64,000 bases of DNA, taken from assembly GCA_030446745.1 (NCBI GenBank), contig JAUJMS010000003.1:57919-121918 (forward strand). The letters are read 5' to 3'. The notes below the pieces were generated by a model. The model searched no databases and was not told where the DNA came from. It saw only the letters and a program-made list of their open reading frames with translations. Shown in pieces: positions 7,446-17,070 of this stretch; positions within the stretch are counted from its first letter, which is position 1; every line of letters starts with the position of its first letter. The position numbers and the translations under genes are program-made. The stretch is from Egibacteraceae bacterium. GTDB taxonomy: Bacteria > Actinomycetota > Nitriliruptoria > Euzebyales > Egibacteraceae.

Positions 7446-9413
7446 TCAGAACCGCTGCACGAATATCTCGGCGCCACCCTCGGGCGCCGTCGACCGCACG
7501 ATCTTCACGAGGAGAAGGTCGTCGCCACGCGCGAGGAGGAGTTCGGCCTCGAAGCCCTCGTCGTCGGAGAAGACGGGAACGTAGCCGAGCGCTTCGGCTG
7601 TCTTGCCGACGTCAACGAGAGTGGTCGACACCGAGCAGTCGAGATGGAGCGAGGTCGCGCGAGGGCGCTCGAGGGACCGCACGAGCCGGGGACCCGCCTG
7701 GCGGTCCGGGCAGGATCCGCCGCCGGATGACGTCGGTGATTTTCCGAGGCTGCGGTGCGTGGGCGCGAAGCGCGGGACGGCGCCGGCGGTGAGCGTGAAA
7801 GGCGCTGGAGCGTCGAGTGTCGCACGGGGCGTCGACATTGCTCGCCCGGCGCCGGGGTCCTTCGAGCTTGTCACCGCGCCCGTCCGGGCGCGGATCTGTC
7901 CGTACTCCGATCCCTCGCGCGCGTCGGTCCAGATTGCGGCGATCCGTCCTGCGGCTACGTCGACGCCGATGTAGTCACCCAGCTCGGTGAACTCCCGCGG
8001 CTTACCGATCTCGGTCGACAACGGCACCGGCGCGGTCCACGTCGCACCCCCGTCGGACGATTCGAGGTACATCGTTCGAGCGGTCCCGTCGGTCGATCCG
8101 GCGTCTTGGTCCTTCATTCCGGAGGTCTGGACGTAGACGAGCCGCGTGATGCCGCGATCGGCGAACAGTGCCGGCATGCGGGCGTCGTCTGGACCGGGCG
8201 TGACAACAGTCGGGGACGACCACGACGCGCCTCGGTCGTCGGACGTGATCATTTCGATCGTGAACCGTCCCTGCGACGCCACGAACGACGGGTAGGCGAC
8301 GTGGGCGCTGCCGGTGGCCTGGTCCACGGACAACGTCGGCAAGAAGCTCCCGCCGACGAAGCGCCCGGGTTTGATGACCTCTCCCGCGAGGAAGTCGCAT
8401 ATCGGCTGCTGGTGGAACCGCCAGGTGTCGCCCCCGTCGTCCGAGCTGCCCGCGACGATCGAGACGAAGGGTCGGCCGCCACCGTTCGCGGCGAGGACTC
8501 CGAGGGCGGTCGGGCAGGCGGTCGGCGGAGATTCGACCGTCGCCCAGAAGCTGACGTAGAGCGTCCCGTCCGGGCCCACCTTCGGGATGGCGCCCAGCGC
8601 GTAGCCCTCCCAGATCTCACGCGACGTGCTCCACGTCGTCCCGCCGTCGTCGGAGCTGGTGAGGTAGACGCCGAGGTCCGAAAGGCGCGTGAACGAGTCG
8701 GTCGGGACGCCCGATCTTGAGCACCTGAAGGTGAAGAGCGTGTACGTGAGGTAGAGCCGGCCGCTCTTCGGATCGATGCCCAGCCACTCCTTGTCGGTCC
8801 CGGTGCAGACGTCGGTGTCGGGATCCTTCCTCGCTGCGACGGCGAGCACCGGTTCATCCCAGGAGGCTCCGCCGTTCGAGGAGCGGTGAAGCCAGATCCC
8901 ACCTTCCCGACCTTCGGGCGACGCGAGGCTCGCGTAGTAGGCCTTGCCGTCCGAATCGAACAGCGCCACCGGATCGCCGCTTTGCGTGACGTCGGTGCCG
9001 CCGGCGGTGTAGCGCATCGGACCCCGATCCGACCAGGTGCGTCCACCGTCGGTCGAACGGAACGCGCGTGTGACCGAGTAGATGTCCGGATCAGCGTTCT
9101 GCACGCTCAGGTCGATCGCGAACGCGATCATGGTGCCAGGGTCGGTCGGGTCGACGGCGATCGTGGGCTCGTACAGCGCCTTCTGCTCACCGTCGAACAG
9201 CGTTGTCGGGTCGCTCACACGAGCGTCGCGCGGGTCCCATCGAACGCTCGTCTCCGGCGCGGCGTCGGCTGACGCCGAGGGAGGCAGCGCTGCGGTGACG
9301 AGCGCCAGAAGCACCGTGGCCACGCAGACGGGACGGAGCAGACGTTGAAGGGGCTGTGGCGCCCGGGCAAGGGTCGTGCGTGGGCGTGAGAAGAACGAGC
9401 CGGGGCGAGTCAT
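7446..9413 (-). CDS. Secreted BNR/sialidase-like repeat protein
   Basis: A 655-aa exported protein. The first about 50 residues form a long basic n-region plus hydrophobic core (VCVATVLLALVTAALPPSASA), with likely cleavage after ASADA. The rest contains several Asp-box repeats: STDGGRTWS, SSNGGASWD, SSDDGGTTWS, SSDDGGDTWR, SDDRGASWS, SSDGGATWT. These build a sialidase/exo-glycosidase-type beta-propeller. No complete set of sialidase catalytic residues can be assigned, so it may be a binding protein. ATG 9413 overlaps the stop of the upstream reading frame (ATGA), which supports this start over GTG 9464. Confidence 0.85.
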   Translation of the reverse strand: MTRPGSFFSRPRTTLARAPQPLQRLLRPVCVATVLLALVTAALPPSASADAAPETSVRWDPRDARVSDPTTLFDGEQKALYEPTIAVDPTDPGTMIAFAIDLSVQNADPDIYSVTRAFRSTDGGRTWSDRGPMRYTAGGTDVTQSGDPVALFDSDGKAYYASLASPEGREGGIWLHRSSNGGASWDEPVLAVAARKDPDTDVCTGTDKEWLGIDPKSGRLYLTYTLFTFRCSRSGVPTDSFTRLSDLGVYLTSSDDGGTTWSTSREIWEGYALGAIPKVGPDGTLYVSFWATVESPPTACPTALGVLAANGGGRPFVSIVAGSSDDGGDTWRFHQQPICDFLAGEVIKPGRFVGGSFLPTLSVDQATGSAHVAYPSFVASQGRFTIEMITSDDRGASWSSPTVVTPGPDDARMPALFADRGITRLVYVQTSGMKDQDAGSTDGTARTMYLESSDGGATWTAPVPLSTEIGKPREFTELGDYIGVDVAAGRIAAIWTDAREGSEYGQIRARTGAVTSSKDPGAGRAMSTPRATLDAPAPFTLTAGAVPRFAPTHRSLGKSPTSSGGGSCPDRQAGPRLVRSLERPRATSLHLDCSVSTTLVDVGKTAEALGYVPVFSDDEGFEAELLLARGDDLLLVKIVRSTAPEGGAEIFVQRF

Positions 9414-9867
9414 CGCTCGGTTCCGTCTCGCAGCAGGCTGACCCGTGACGGACCCTCCCGGCACACCGCGCCGGTCGCCATGCCCGCTCCGTCGCGGCGA
9501 CCGATGCGTTGGGCGTCAGACGCAAGCATCTCGTTTGCCTCGTCTTTCTCGCGGACGTTCTGCAACTGGTCGTCGGGACTGGGGAGCAGGAAACGCAGCG
9601 CGCTCGGATGCTCGCAGTCGTGCAGGATAACGCCCGTGGCGCTCCCCGATGGGTGCGAGACGCGGTGCAGAACCACATCTGGTAGGCGACAGAGCCCGAG
9701 ATCGTGACTCGCAGGCGCGCCGGGCGGGACGACGAGGTCGGTCGGAAGGAAACGGACGTTGACGTGCACAGGACGTCCGACCGGTGGCGCCACACCGTGT
9801 TCTTGCTCAACCAGCCGCGGCGCATCGGTTCGAGGTGGCGCAGGGAGCGGGCGCCGTAGGTCGCCAT
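9410..9867 (-). pseudogene. Frameshifted uncharacterised gene coupled to the BNR gene
   Basis: Two overlapping minus-strand frames each carry strong GC3 coding signal for part of the interval. From ATG 9867 the frame MATYGARSLRHLEPMRRGW... looks coded until about 9770. After that the frame HVNVRFLPTDLVVPPG... is coded to the TGA at 9410. A one-base change near 9770 would join them into a protein of about 152 aa. Its stop overlaps the BNR start as ATGA, implying translational coupling. The product has no recognised domain. The break may be a real mutation or a sequencing error. Confidence 0.4.
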
Positions 9868-10064
9868 CGGAGCGCGCGGGAAAAACGCGGGGTCGTGGGG
9901 GAAGGTTTCGCTTCCGGATGTACCCCTGCTCCGGGGTAACCATACGGTTCGCAGTGGACCTGGCGGCTGTCGCGTGACCGCGTCTGAGGCCTCCAATCAG
10001 CACCGGGCGACCGCTCATCGGCGACGGGGGGCGGTCCGAGCCCGCCCTCGCGGGCGCACCCGAG

Positions 10065-10114
10065 TGTTCCAGTGCCTCCGCCGCACCCGTGTTACAGTGC
10101 CTGCGCCGCACCCG
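10065..10114. repeat. 25-bp tandem repeat, two copies
   Basis: A 25-nt unit beginning TGTTCCAGTGCC at 10065-10089 is repeated at 10090-10114 with two mismatches. Part of a third copy may lie just upstream (about 10051-10063). The block is 38 nt before the start of the surface-protein gene, where it could be an operator or upstream activating site. Confidence 0.55.
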
Positions 10115-10151
10115 CTGCTTCCGATCATCCCGTCACAGTTGGGGAATCCAC

Positions 10152-10559
10152 ATGACGTCTTTGCACCCCCGGGTTCTTGCCGTGTTGCTCCTCCTGGTGG
10201 CGTTGATCCTCACGCCGATGACGATGGCGTCTGCTCAAGAGGGACAGCCTGGCGGTTGTGGCGAAGCCGCCGAGCCGGCCGACCCGGCCGAGCCGGCCGA
10301 CCCCGGCGAGCCTGGCGGAGGGGCCGAGCCGGCCGACCCCGCCGAGCCGGCTGACCCCGCTGATCCCGAGCGGTGCGATGCGGGTCCTGACGGTGTGTTG
10401 GGCACCGCCGACGATCGTGTCGCGTCACGTGCCGACACCGGCCTGGGTGGCGCGGCCAGCGACGGGATCGGCCGCACCCTGCTGCTGGTGGCCGGCGCAG
10501 CGGCGTCATTCGTGGCGGCACTCGGTGTGCGTCGTCGCGGTCGCGTTCACCGGCCGTAA
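10152..10559 (+). CDS. Secreted Pro/Asp/Glu-repeat protein with sorting-signal-like C-terminus
   Basis: A 135-aa protein with a signal peptide (about residues 1-28, ending TMASAQ). A low-complexity region of EPADPA units spans about 40-73, followed by an Asp-rich GPDGVLGTADDR segment. The C-terminus looks like a cell-wall sorting signal: RADTG at 93-97, a hydrophobic helix at about 109-125, then RRRGR. RADTG resembles the LAxTG pentapeptide used by class E sortases, with Arg for Leu. A sortase gene starts 54 nt downstream, so this is probably its substrate. GGGGA at 10142-10146 is the ribosome site. Confidence 0.75.
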   Translation: MTSLHPRVLAVLLLLVALILTPMTMASAQEGQPGGCGEAAEPADPAEPADPGEPGGGAEPADPAEPADPADPERCDAGPDGVLGTADDRVASRADTGLGGAASDGIGRTLLLVAGAAASFVAALGVRRRGRVHRP

Positions 10560-10613
10560 GGCCTGGCGCGGGATCGGCGGTCCCGCGCCGCGCCGACAGC
10601 CGCGGTCACCAGC

Positions 10614-11441
10614 GTGAAGCGGCGTCCACCGACCGCGCAGGGCCTGGCGCCCTGGCGCCGGGTCCGTGCCGAGGCCTCGGCGTGGTTCGTCACGTGGGAG
10701 CGGCGCCCACCCGTCGCCGCACGACCCGCACCGTGGCATCCGGCGGTTGCGCTGACGGTGCCGTGGTTGCTGACGGGGCTTGGTCTTGGGCTCGCAGCCT
10801 CCGCGGTGGTGGACATCTCTGCGGGGGAGTATTCGTCACTCATACCTGGGCTCGTGCAGCCGTCGGGGGCGACAGCGGATGTTCACCGTCCCGACGTCTC
10901 ACCAACGGCGGCGCGAGCGGACGACGGTCGACGGGCGCAGACCGTCGGCAAGAGCGCCGGCATGCGCGTTGGCGTACCCGCCCGTCTTGACATCCCTGCC
11001 ATCGGGGTTTCGGCTCCGATCCGGCGAGTCGGCCTCATGGCTGACGGCGCCCTGGAGGTGCCGGATCCGGGGGACACCGGTTGGTTCGCTGCCGCCGGGC
11101 GCCCCGGTGCGCCCGGTTATGCGGTGGTCGCAGGCCATGTCGATTCCTACGAGGGGCCGGACGTCTTCTATCGCCTCGGCGAACTCACCGTGGGAGACGA
11201 AGTGCGAGTCCGCACCGCGAACGGCGCTCTCGCAACGTTCCTGGTGCAAGCCAAAGAACAGCAGCCCAAAGAGTCGCTCCCCCAAAGCCGCATGTGGCGC
11301 TCTGACGGGCGGCGAATGCTGGCGCTGATCACCTGCGGTGGCGAGTTCGATCGGGACGCCCGCACGTACCGCGACAACGTCATCATCTACGCCGAGCTGG
11401 CGCCGGACCGCACGCAGGGAGCACCGAACAAGGGCAGGTAG
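10614..11441 (+). CDS. Class E/F-type sortase
   Basis: A 275-aa membrane-anchored transpeptidase. A hydrophobic helix at about residues 45-65 anchors it. The sortase beta-barrel follows with His175 (VVAGHVDS), Cys241 (ALITCGGEF) and Arg253 (TYRDNV), the complete catalytic triad. It would cleave a sorting motif between Thr and Gly and attach the protein to the envelope. The adjacent upstream gene supplies a plausible substrate. No ribosome site is visible for GTG 10614, so the true start might be somewhat downstream. Confidence 0.9.
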   Translation: MKRRPPTAQGLAPWRRVRAEASAWFVTWERRPPVAARPAPWHPAVALTVPWLLTGLGLGLAASAVVDISAGEYSSLIPGLVQPSGATADVHRPDVSPTAARADDGRRAQTVGKSAGMRVGVPARLDIPAIGVSAPIRRVGLMADGALEVPDPGDTGWFAAAGRPGAPGYAVVAGHVDSYEGPDVFYRLGELTVGDEVRVRTANGALATFLVQAKEQQPKESLPQSRMWRSDGRRMLALITCGGEFDRDARTYRDNVIIYAELAPDRTQGAPNKGR

Positions 11442-11558
11442 GACACGGCTGGCGCGCCGGACAAGCTCCCACTGCGCTTCCAGACGCGAAGTCCTCTGAA
11501 TTGCTCAGGGTGTGAGCGCTGGTCGATCTCCTCCCCCATGTGGTGGTGCAGGACTGTG

Positions 11559-12086
11559 ATGGAGCACGGACTGACGTACGTCGAGTGCCGCCGCAGGGCC
11601 CGTGAGCTGGCTGAGCTCCGCAAGAAGGACGCCGGCAAGGAAGCCAGCAAGGCGGCTGCACGACAGCGACGTGAGGAGGCGCTAGCTCAAGCGCAGCGGC
11701 AGCGTGAAGAGAAGCTGGCCGCGATGAGGCCCGATGAGCGATGGGCGCACCTGCGGCACGAGCGCCTCCTCACGGCATTGGCTGCCGTGGTGTGCCCGCG
11801 GAGTGCGACCAGGCGCACAGCGAGGCTCGATCCGCCGGCACCGCCCGTGGACTTTGACAAGCTCGCCGCGTCGGTCGGCTCCGTACAGATCAGCCCGCCA
11901 GCAAGCGAAGCCGCTCTTCCGGCTGCCAACAGATGCCAACAGGCAACGCCAGAACCGCGAGCAGCCGGGGCGTCGACCTCACCGGGCCAGAGGACGCCGG
12001 TTCGTATGGACTGTCATGAAGTGGGCGATAGAGGATTTGAACCTCTGACCTCTTCCGTGTCAAGGAAGCGCTCTCCCCTGAGCTAA
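11559..12086 (+). CDS. Possible charged helical protein, truncated or decayed
   Basis: An ATG at 11559 opens a frame encoding a very charged alpha-helical stretch (RRRARELAELRKKDAGKEASKAA... to LRHERLLTALAAVV) with reasonable codon bias over about 95 residues. Beyond that the frame becomes low-complexity and finally translates the antisense of the tRNA-Val gene, so the C-terminus is not genuine. It may be the remnant of a gene cut at the tRNA. No family is recognised. Nothing else is seen in 11442-12021. Confidence 0.3.
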   Translation: MEHGLTYVECRRRARELAELRKKDAGKEASKAAARQRREEALAQAQRQREEKLAAMRPDERWAHLRHERLLTALAAVVCPRSATRRTARLDPPAPPVDFDKLAASVGSVQISPPASEAALPAANRCQQATPEPRAAGASTSPGQRTPVRMDCHEVGDRGFEPLTSSVSRKRSPLS

Positions 12087-12092
12087 TCGCCC
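12022..12092 (-). tRNA. tRNA-Val (GAC)
   Basis: The minus strand folds as a full cloverleaf. The acceptor stem is GGGCGAT/ATCGCCC, the D arm GCTC...GAGC, the anticodon stem CTTCC/GGAAG with loop TTGACAC (anticodon GAC), and the T arm AGAGG-TTCAAAT-CCTCT. The discriminator is A and CCA is not encoded. GAC reads the GUC and GUU valine codons; GUC is abundant here. Confidence 0.95.
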
Positions 12093-12117
12093 TCAGGGCG
12101 ACGGGAGGATAGCAGGG

Positions 12118-13865
12118 TCAGGCGGGGTCGAAGGCGGCCATGAAGCGGTCGAACAGCCTCTGGGACGCCTCCCACTGGTCCTCGCGGGTCTGGAAGTTCA
12201 GCGCGTAGCCGCGCCCGCCGGTGACGAACCCGAGGTTGTACGCGTGCAGGTCGACGCCGCCCTCGGTGTAGGTGTACTCCCACAGCGCGGCGTTGTAGTC
12301 GCGGTAGTTCACCGCCCGAATGTCGACCTCGGTGTAGTTGTCGTGGCTGGCGCCGAACGACTCGGACTGCTGTTCCCAGTCGGCGACCGGGTCGTCTTTC
12401 GGCGTGTCGGTGAACGCGACACGCAGGTAGCGGCCACCCTTGGGGTCGACGAGGTCGGTCTGGTTGTCGCCGGACGTCCGGGTCGTCCAGCCGGGGGATA
12501 GGCCACCGTCGATCCGGTGTCGCCGATCTCGAACACCTGCCAGTCGTCGGGCACGACGACCTCGGCATCGCCGTCGGCGTTGTCCTCCTCGGGCGGCGGC
12601 ACGGTCGCCGTCGGTGCGTCGTCAGGGGTCGCCGGCGCCGTCGCCGGCGGCGTGGTGGGCGCCGTCGTCGGCGGTGCGGTCGGGGCGGCGTTGCGGTCGT
12701 CGTCGCGCTCTGTTTCCGCCCGTCGCCGGGCTCGCGTTCGTCGTCGCCAGCGTCCCGCTCGGTCGCGGGCGGTTGGTCCGTGCCTCGGTGCGTTGACCGG
12801 CCCCCCACCTTGCTCGCCGGCACCGGCGGCGCGCCGTTCGCGGTCGTCGTCGCCGCGCCCCAGCGCCGCCGCGGCGGCGCCGGCGAGCAGCAGGACCGCG
12901 ACGCCGGCGAGGATGGCCGCCCATGGCGTCGACCGCGGGCGCTGCGCTGGGGTCGGACCCCAGTCGTCGCCGTGTTCGTCGGCGAACCTCGGCGGCACGG
13001 GCGGCGGCGGTGGTGGCGCGGTCAGGACGCGCGTCGCCGCGGGCGTCGCCCCCGCGGCGACCTGCTCGAGCAGCGCACGCAGCTCACCGCCCGCCGGTCG
13101 CAGCTGGGGGTCCTTGGCCAGCAAGCGCGACACGACCGGGGCGAGCGCGCCGGCACGCTCGACGGGCCGCGGCGGCTCGTGGACCACCGCGTTGAGCGTC
13201 GCCATCGTGTGCCCGCGGTCGAACGGCGGGGTCCCCTCGACGGCGTAGTACAGCGTCGCGCCGAGCCCCCACAGGTCGGTCGCGGCCGTCGCCTGGCCCT
13301 CACGCGCCTGCTCGGGCGACATGTACGACGGCGAGCCGACGATGAGCCCCGTCATGGTGATCTTCGGGTCGCCTTGCACCGCGGCGACGCCGAAGTCGGT
13401 CAGTTTGACCCGGCCCGAGTCCGACACCATCACGTTGCCCGGCTTCACGTCACGGTGGACGATGCCCTGGGCGTGCGCCGACTCGAGCCCTCCGAGCAAC
13501 GCCAGCCCGATCGTCGCGGCGCGCGCCGGGGGCAGCGGGCCGTCCCGCGCGACGAGATCTGCGAGCGTCGGCGCCTCCACGAGCTCCATGACGATCCAGG
13601 CGCGACCCTCGTCCTGGACGACGTCGAACACGGTCGTGACGTTCGGATGGTTCAGCCGCGCCGCGGCACGAGCCTCGCGCATCACCCGGGCCCTCGCCGC
13701 GTCACGCTCGCGGGCGTCGAGCGTCGGCGGAAACTCGACCTCCTTGACGGCGACCCGCCGCTGCAGCGTCGTGTCGTCGGCCAGCCAGACGACGCCCATA
13801 CCGCCGCGCCCCAACGGGGCGCGCAGCTCGTAGCGGTCGGCGATCCGCCGTGGCGCGTTGTCCAT
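12118..13865 (-). CDS. PknB-like membrane Ser/Thr kinase, frame broken by indels
   Basis: An intact kinase domain occupies about residues 10-270: GRGGMG loop (19-24), Lys41, HRDVKPGN (137-144), DFG (157-159) and SPEQA. A proline-rich linker, one helix at about 315-336 and an extracellular Thr/Pro-rich stretch plus a globular C-terminal domain follow. The C-terminal part (GWTTRTSGDNQ... to QRLFDRFMAAFDPA, ending 12118) lies in another frame, joined by a one-base shift at a C/G run near 12496-12500. Codon bias suggests two more compensating shifts near 12803-12808 (six G) and about 12690-12715. The kinase would signal from an external cue to cytoplasmic substrates. Confidence 0.8.
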
Positions 13866-13913
13866 CGCCTTGGCGACTACCCGGTCCGGGTCCGTGCCAG
13901 ACCTGCGGCGGCG

Positions 13914-15011
<1,098 letters not shown>

Positions 15012-15073
15012 GCGTGCGCTCCTGACCGACGGATCAGCCGAGCATGCCGCCTGTCGCCCCGGACCGCCATCGC

Positions 15074-15134
15074 CCCCGGGGCCTTGTCATCGACGGCACC
15101 GAAAGCGCAACGCCGATGACAACCCGCCCCGGGG
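15074..15134. terminator. Large hairpin element, copy 1
   Basis: An outer 9-bp arm CCCCGGGGC/GCCCCGGGG (15074-15082 and 15126-15134) encloses an inner 9-bp arm TTGTCATCG/CGATGACAA (15084-15092 and 15114-15122). The 21-nt loop contains ACGGCACCG and CGCAACGC. It starts directly after the minus-strand oxidoreductase stop, so it probably terminates that transcript. No U-tract follows. A related copy lies at 51224-51267. Confidence 0.55.
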
Positions 15135-16292
15135 TCAGGCAGTGGTGGTGGCGGTGGCGGGGGCGGCGAGCAGGTCGGCGAGCAGGCTTGGCGCCCCGAC
15201 GGCGAGCTGCGCGGCGGCGCGGCCGCACAGCGAACCCATGACGTTGCCGGTGCCGCTGTACGCCCCGGTGGCCCACACGCCGGGGCGTACCTCGCCGAGC
15301 ACCGGCAGCCGGTCCTCGGTGAAGCCGATGACGCCCGCCCAACGGTGCGTGACGGCCGCGCGGACGCCGAGGCCGTCGCGCAGCAGCACCTCGAGCTGGC
15401 GTTGCAGCGCCGCCGTCGGCACGGCCCGGTCGCTCCCCTCGGTCGCGGGAAAGCGGTCGCGCAGCCCGCCGAGCACGACCCGCCGGTCGGGTAGCTGCTG
15501 CCAGTAGTCGTAGCCGAAACGCGCGTAGACGGGTCGGGGGATGTCGACCTCGGGCGCCGGGGCGGTCGCGAGCATCTGCGCCCGGACGGTGCGCACCCGC
15601 CCCGCAAGCTCCGGCAGCACGCGCTCGAGACGGCCGTCGACCGCGACGACGACCCGCTGGCAGTGCACTTCACCAGCCGGTGTGGTCACCCGCGTGCCGG
15701 CGACCGTGGTCGCCGGGGAGCGCTCGAACAGCCGGGCGCGGCGCATCCGGCAGCGACCGGCGAGCACGCGGCAGCGCAGCAGCGGCTGACCGGCGGCGTC
15801 GCGGGGGAACAGCAGGCCGTAGCCCTCCGGCCCCGCGTAGACCGACGCGGGCAGTCCGGCCGCGCGCATCGCCGCCAGCTGGGCGCGGCAGTCGTCGACC
15901 TCGTCCTGGCCGATGGCCAGGCGCACGCTGCCGGTGCGCCGCAGCGCCTGGGGGGTCTCGACCAGCATGCGGTCGAGTTCCGCGAAGGTCAGCCGGTACA
16001 GCGCCGCGGCGCGCTCGGTGCCGAGCGCGGCCGCCGCCCGATGGAAGAAGTCGGCGGCGCCGGCGAGAAAGAACCCGCCGTTGCGCCCCGCAGCCGCCGC
16101 GCCGACCGGACCGGCGTCGAGCCCGACGACGTCGACCCCGCGGTCGAGCAGCTCCGCGACGGCCGACAGGCCGGAACCGCCGAGGCCGACGACGCAGACC
16201 TCGGCGTCGACCCGGCCGCGCAGTGCGGGCAGCGGCGCCCAGGGGCGGTCGTCCCAGACCGGCCCTGTTGCCTCGTTAACATCGACGGCCAT
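15135..16292 (-). CDS. FAD-dependent oxidoreductase (DAO family)
   Basis: A 385-aa amine/amino-acid-oxidase-type flavoprotein. It has a dinucleotide-binding loop GLGGSG (36-41), the GRNGGFF segment typical of gamma-glutamylputrescine-oxidase-like DAO proteins, and the C-terminal RWAGVIGFTEDRLPVLGE...GAYSGTGNV cap that contacts FAD. It likely oxidises a C-N bond of an amino acid or amine. Start ATG 16292 is favoured because the preceding codons lie in the opposite gene. The start codon overlaps that of the divergent hydrolase (CATG at 16290-16293), so leaders must be very short or transcription starts inside the neighbour. Confidence 0.85.
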   Translation of the reverse strand: MAVDVNEATGPVWDDRPWAPLPALRGRVDAEVCVVGLGGSGLSAVAELLDRGVDVVGLDAGPVGAAAAGRNGGFFLAGAADFFHRAAAALGTERAAALYRLTFAELDRMLVETPQALRRTGSVRLAIGQDEVDDCRAQLAAMRAAGLPASVYAGPEGYGLLFPRDAAGQPLLRCRVLAGRCRMRRARLFERSPATTVAGTRVTTPAGEVHCQRVVVAVDGRLERVLPELAGRVRTVRAQMLATAPAPEVDIPRPVYARFGYDYWQQLPDRRVVLGGLRDRFPATEGSDRAVPTAALQRQLEVLLRDGLGVRAAVTHRWAGVIGFTEDRLPVLGEVRPGVWATGAYSGTGNVMGSLCGRAAAQLAVGAPSLLADLLAAPATATTTA

Positions 16293-17019
16293 GTTCGCCG
16301 AGATCGTAGGAGCAGCGGCGGCCCCGGACCTCGTGCTGCTCCACGGCGGCATCGGCACCGGCCGTTATCACTGGTCCAAGCTCGTGAAGCGGCTCACGGA
16401 GCGCTTCCGCGTTCACCTGCCCGACCTCCCCGGTCACGGCCGCACGCCGCTTCCGGACGACGGCGAGTACAGCCGCGAGCTGCAGGCGCAGGCGATCGGT
16501 GGCTACCTCGACGCTCTCGGCGCGCCGGTCCACGTCGCGGCGTTCTCCATGGGCGGCCACGCGAGTCTCGCCCTGGCCACGCACGCGCCGGCGCTGTTCG
16601 CGTCGCTGACCTTGGTGGGCGTCAGCGTGCGCGAACACCAGGGGCTGCACGGCTGGCGCGAGCATTTCGACCCGGACCGCCTCGCTGCCGAGTACCCGGT
16701 GTGGGCGCGCCACCTGTCGCGCATCCACGCGCCGCTGGGCGGTCCGGACGCGTGGAAGGACGTGTGCCGCCGCGACAGTCGCGGACTGCGCATCGACGTC
16801 GACGTCCCGGCGTTGCGCGGGCTGAGCTGCCCGGTGCTGCTCGTTCGCGGCGACCGCGACCCGGCGGTCGACCCGTCGCACTACGGCGAACTGCGGGCGG
16901 TGTGGGACCAGGCCGACGAGTTCGTCGTGCCGGCGGGCGGCCACGACGTCCAGTTGACCCGCGCCCGGATCGTCGCCCCGGTGCTGTGCGACTTTTTGCG
17001 CCGAGCCACACGCGCCTGA
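16291..17019 (+). CDS. Alpha/beta hydrolase
   Basis: A 242-aa single-domain hydrolase. The oxyanion segment LLHGGIGTGRYHW opens the fold. The nucleophile elbow is AAFSMGGH (the first Gly of GxSxG replaced by Ala). The acid is Asp in RGDRDPAV, and the catalytic His is in PAGGHDVQ. Substrate unknown; size and motif fit an esterase or C-C hydrolase. Divergent and start-overlapping with the FAD oxidoreductase, and 51 nt before the PAC2 gene. Confidence 0.85.
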   Translation: MFAEIVGAAAAPDLVLLHGGIGTGRYHWSKLVKRLTERFRVHLPDLPGHGRTPLPDDGEYSRELQAQAIGGYLDALGAPVHVAAFSMGGHASLALATHAPALFASLTLVGVSVREHQGLHGWREHFDPDRLAAEYPVWARHLSRIHAPLGGPDAWKDVCRRDSRGLRIDVDVPALRGLSCPVLLVRGDRDPAVDPSHYGELRAVWDQADEFVVPAGGHDVQLTRARIVAPVLCDFLRRATRA

Positions 17020-17070
17020 GGCCGCGCCGCGGACGCGTGCCACACTGGCGGTCAAGCGACAGGAGGACCC

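Noticed and set aside
12022-12086. Protein-coding C-terminus reading GDRGFEPLTSSVSRKRS
   Set aside because: This is the well-known spurious translation of the antisense of a tRNA gene; the tRNA-Val cloverleaf explains the sequence.
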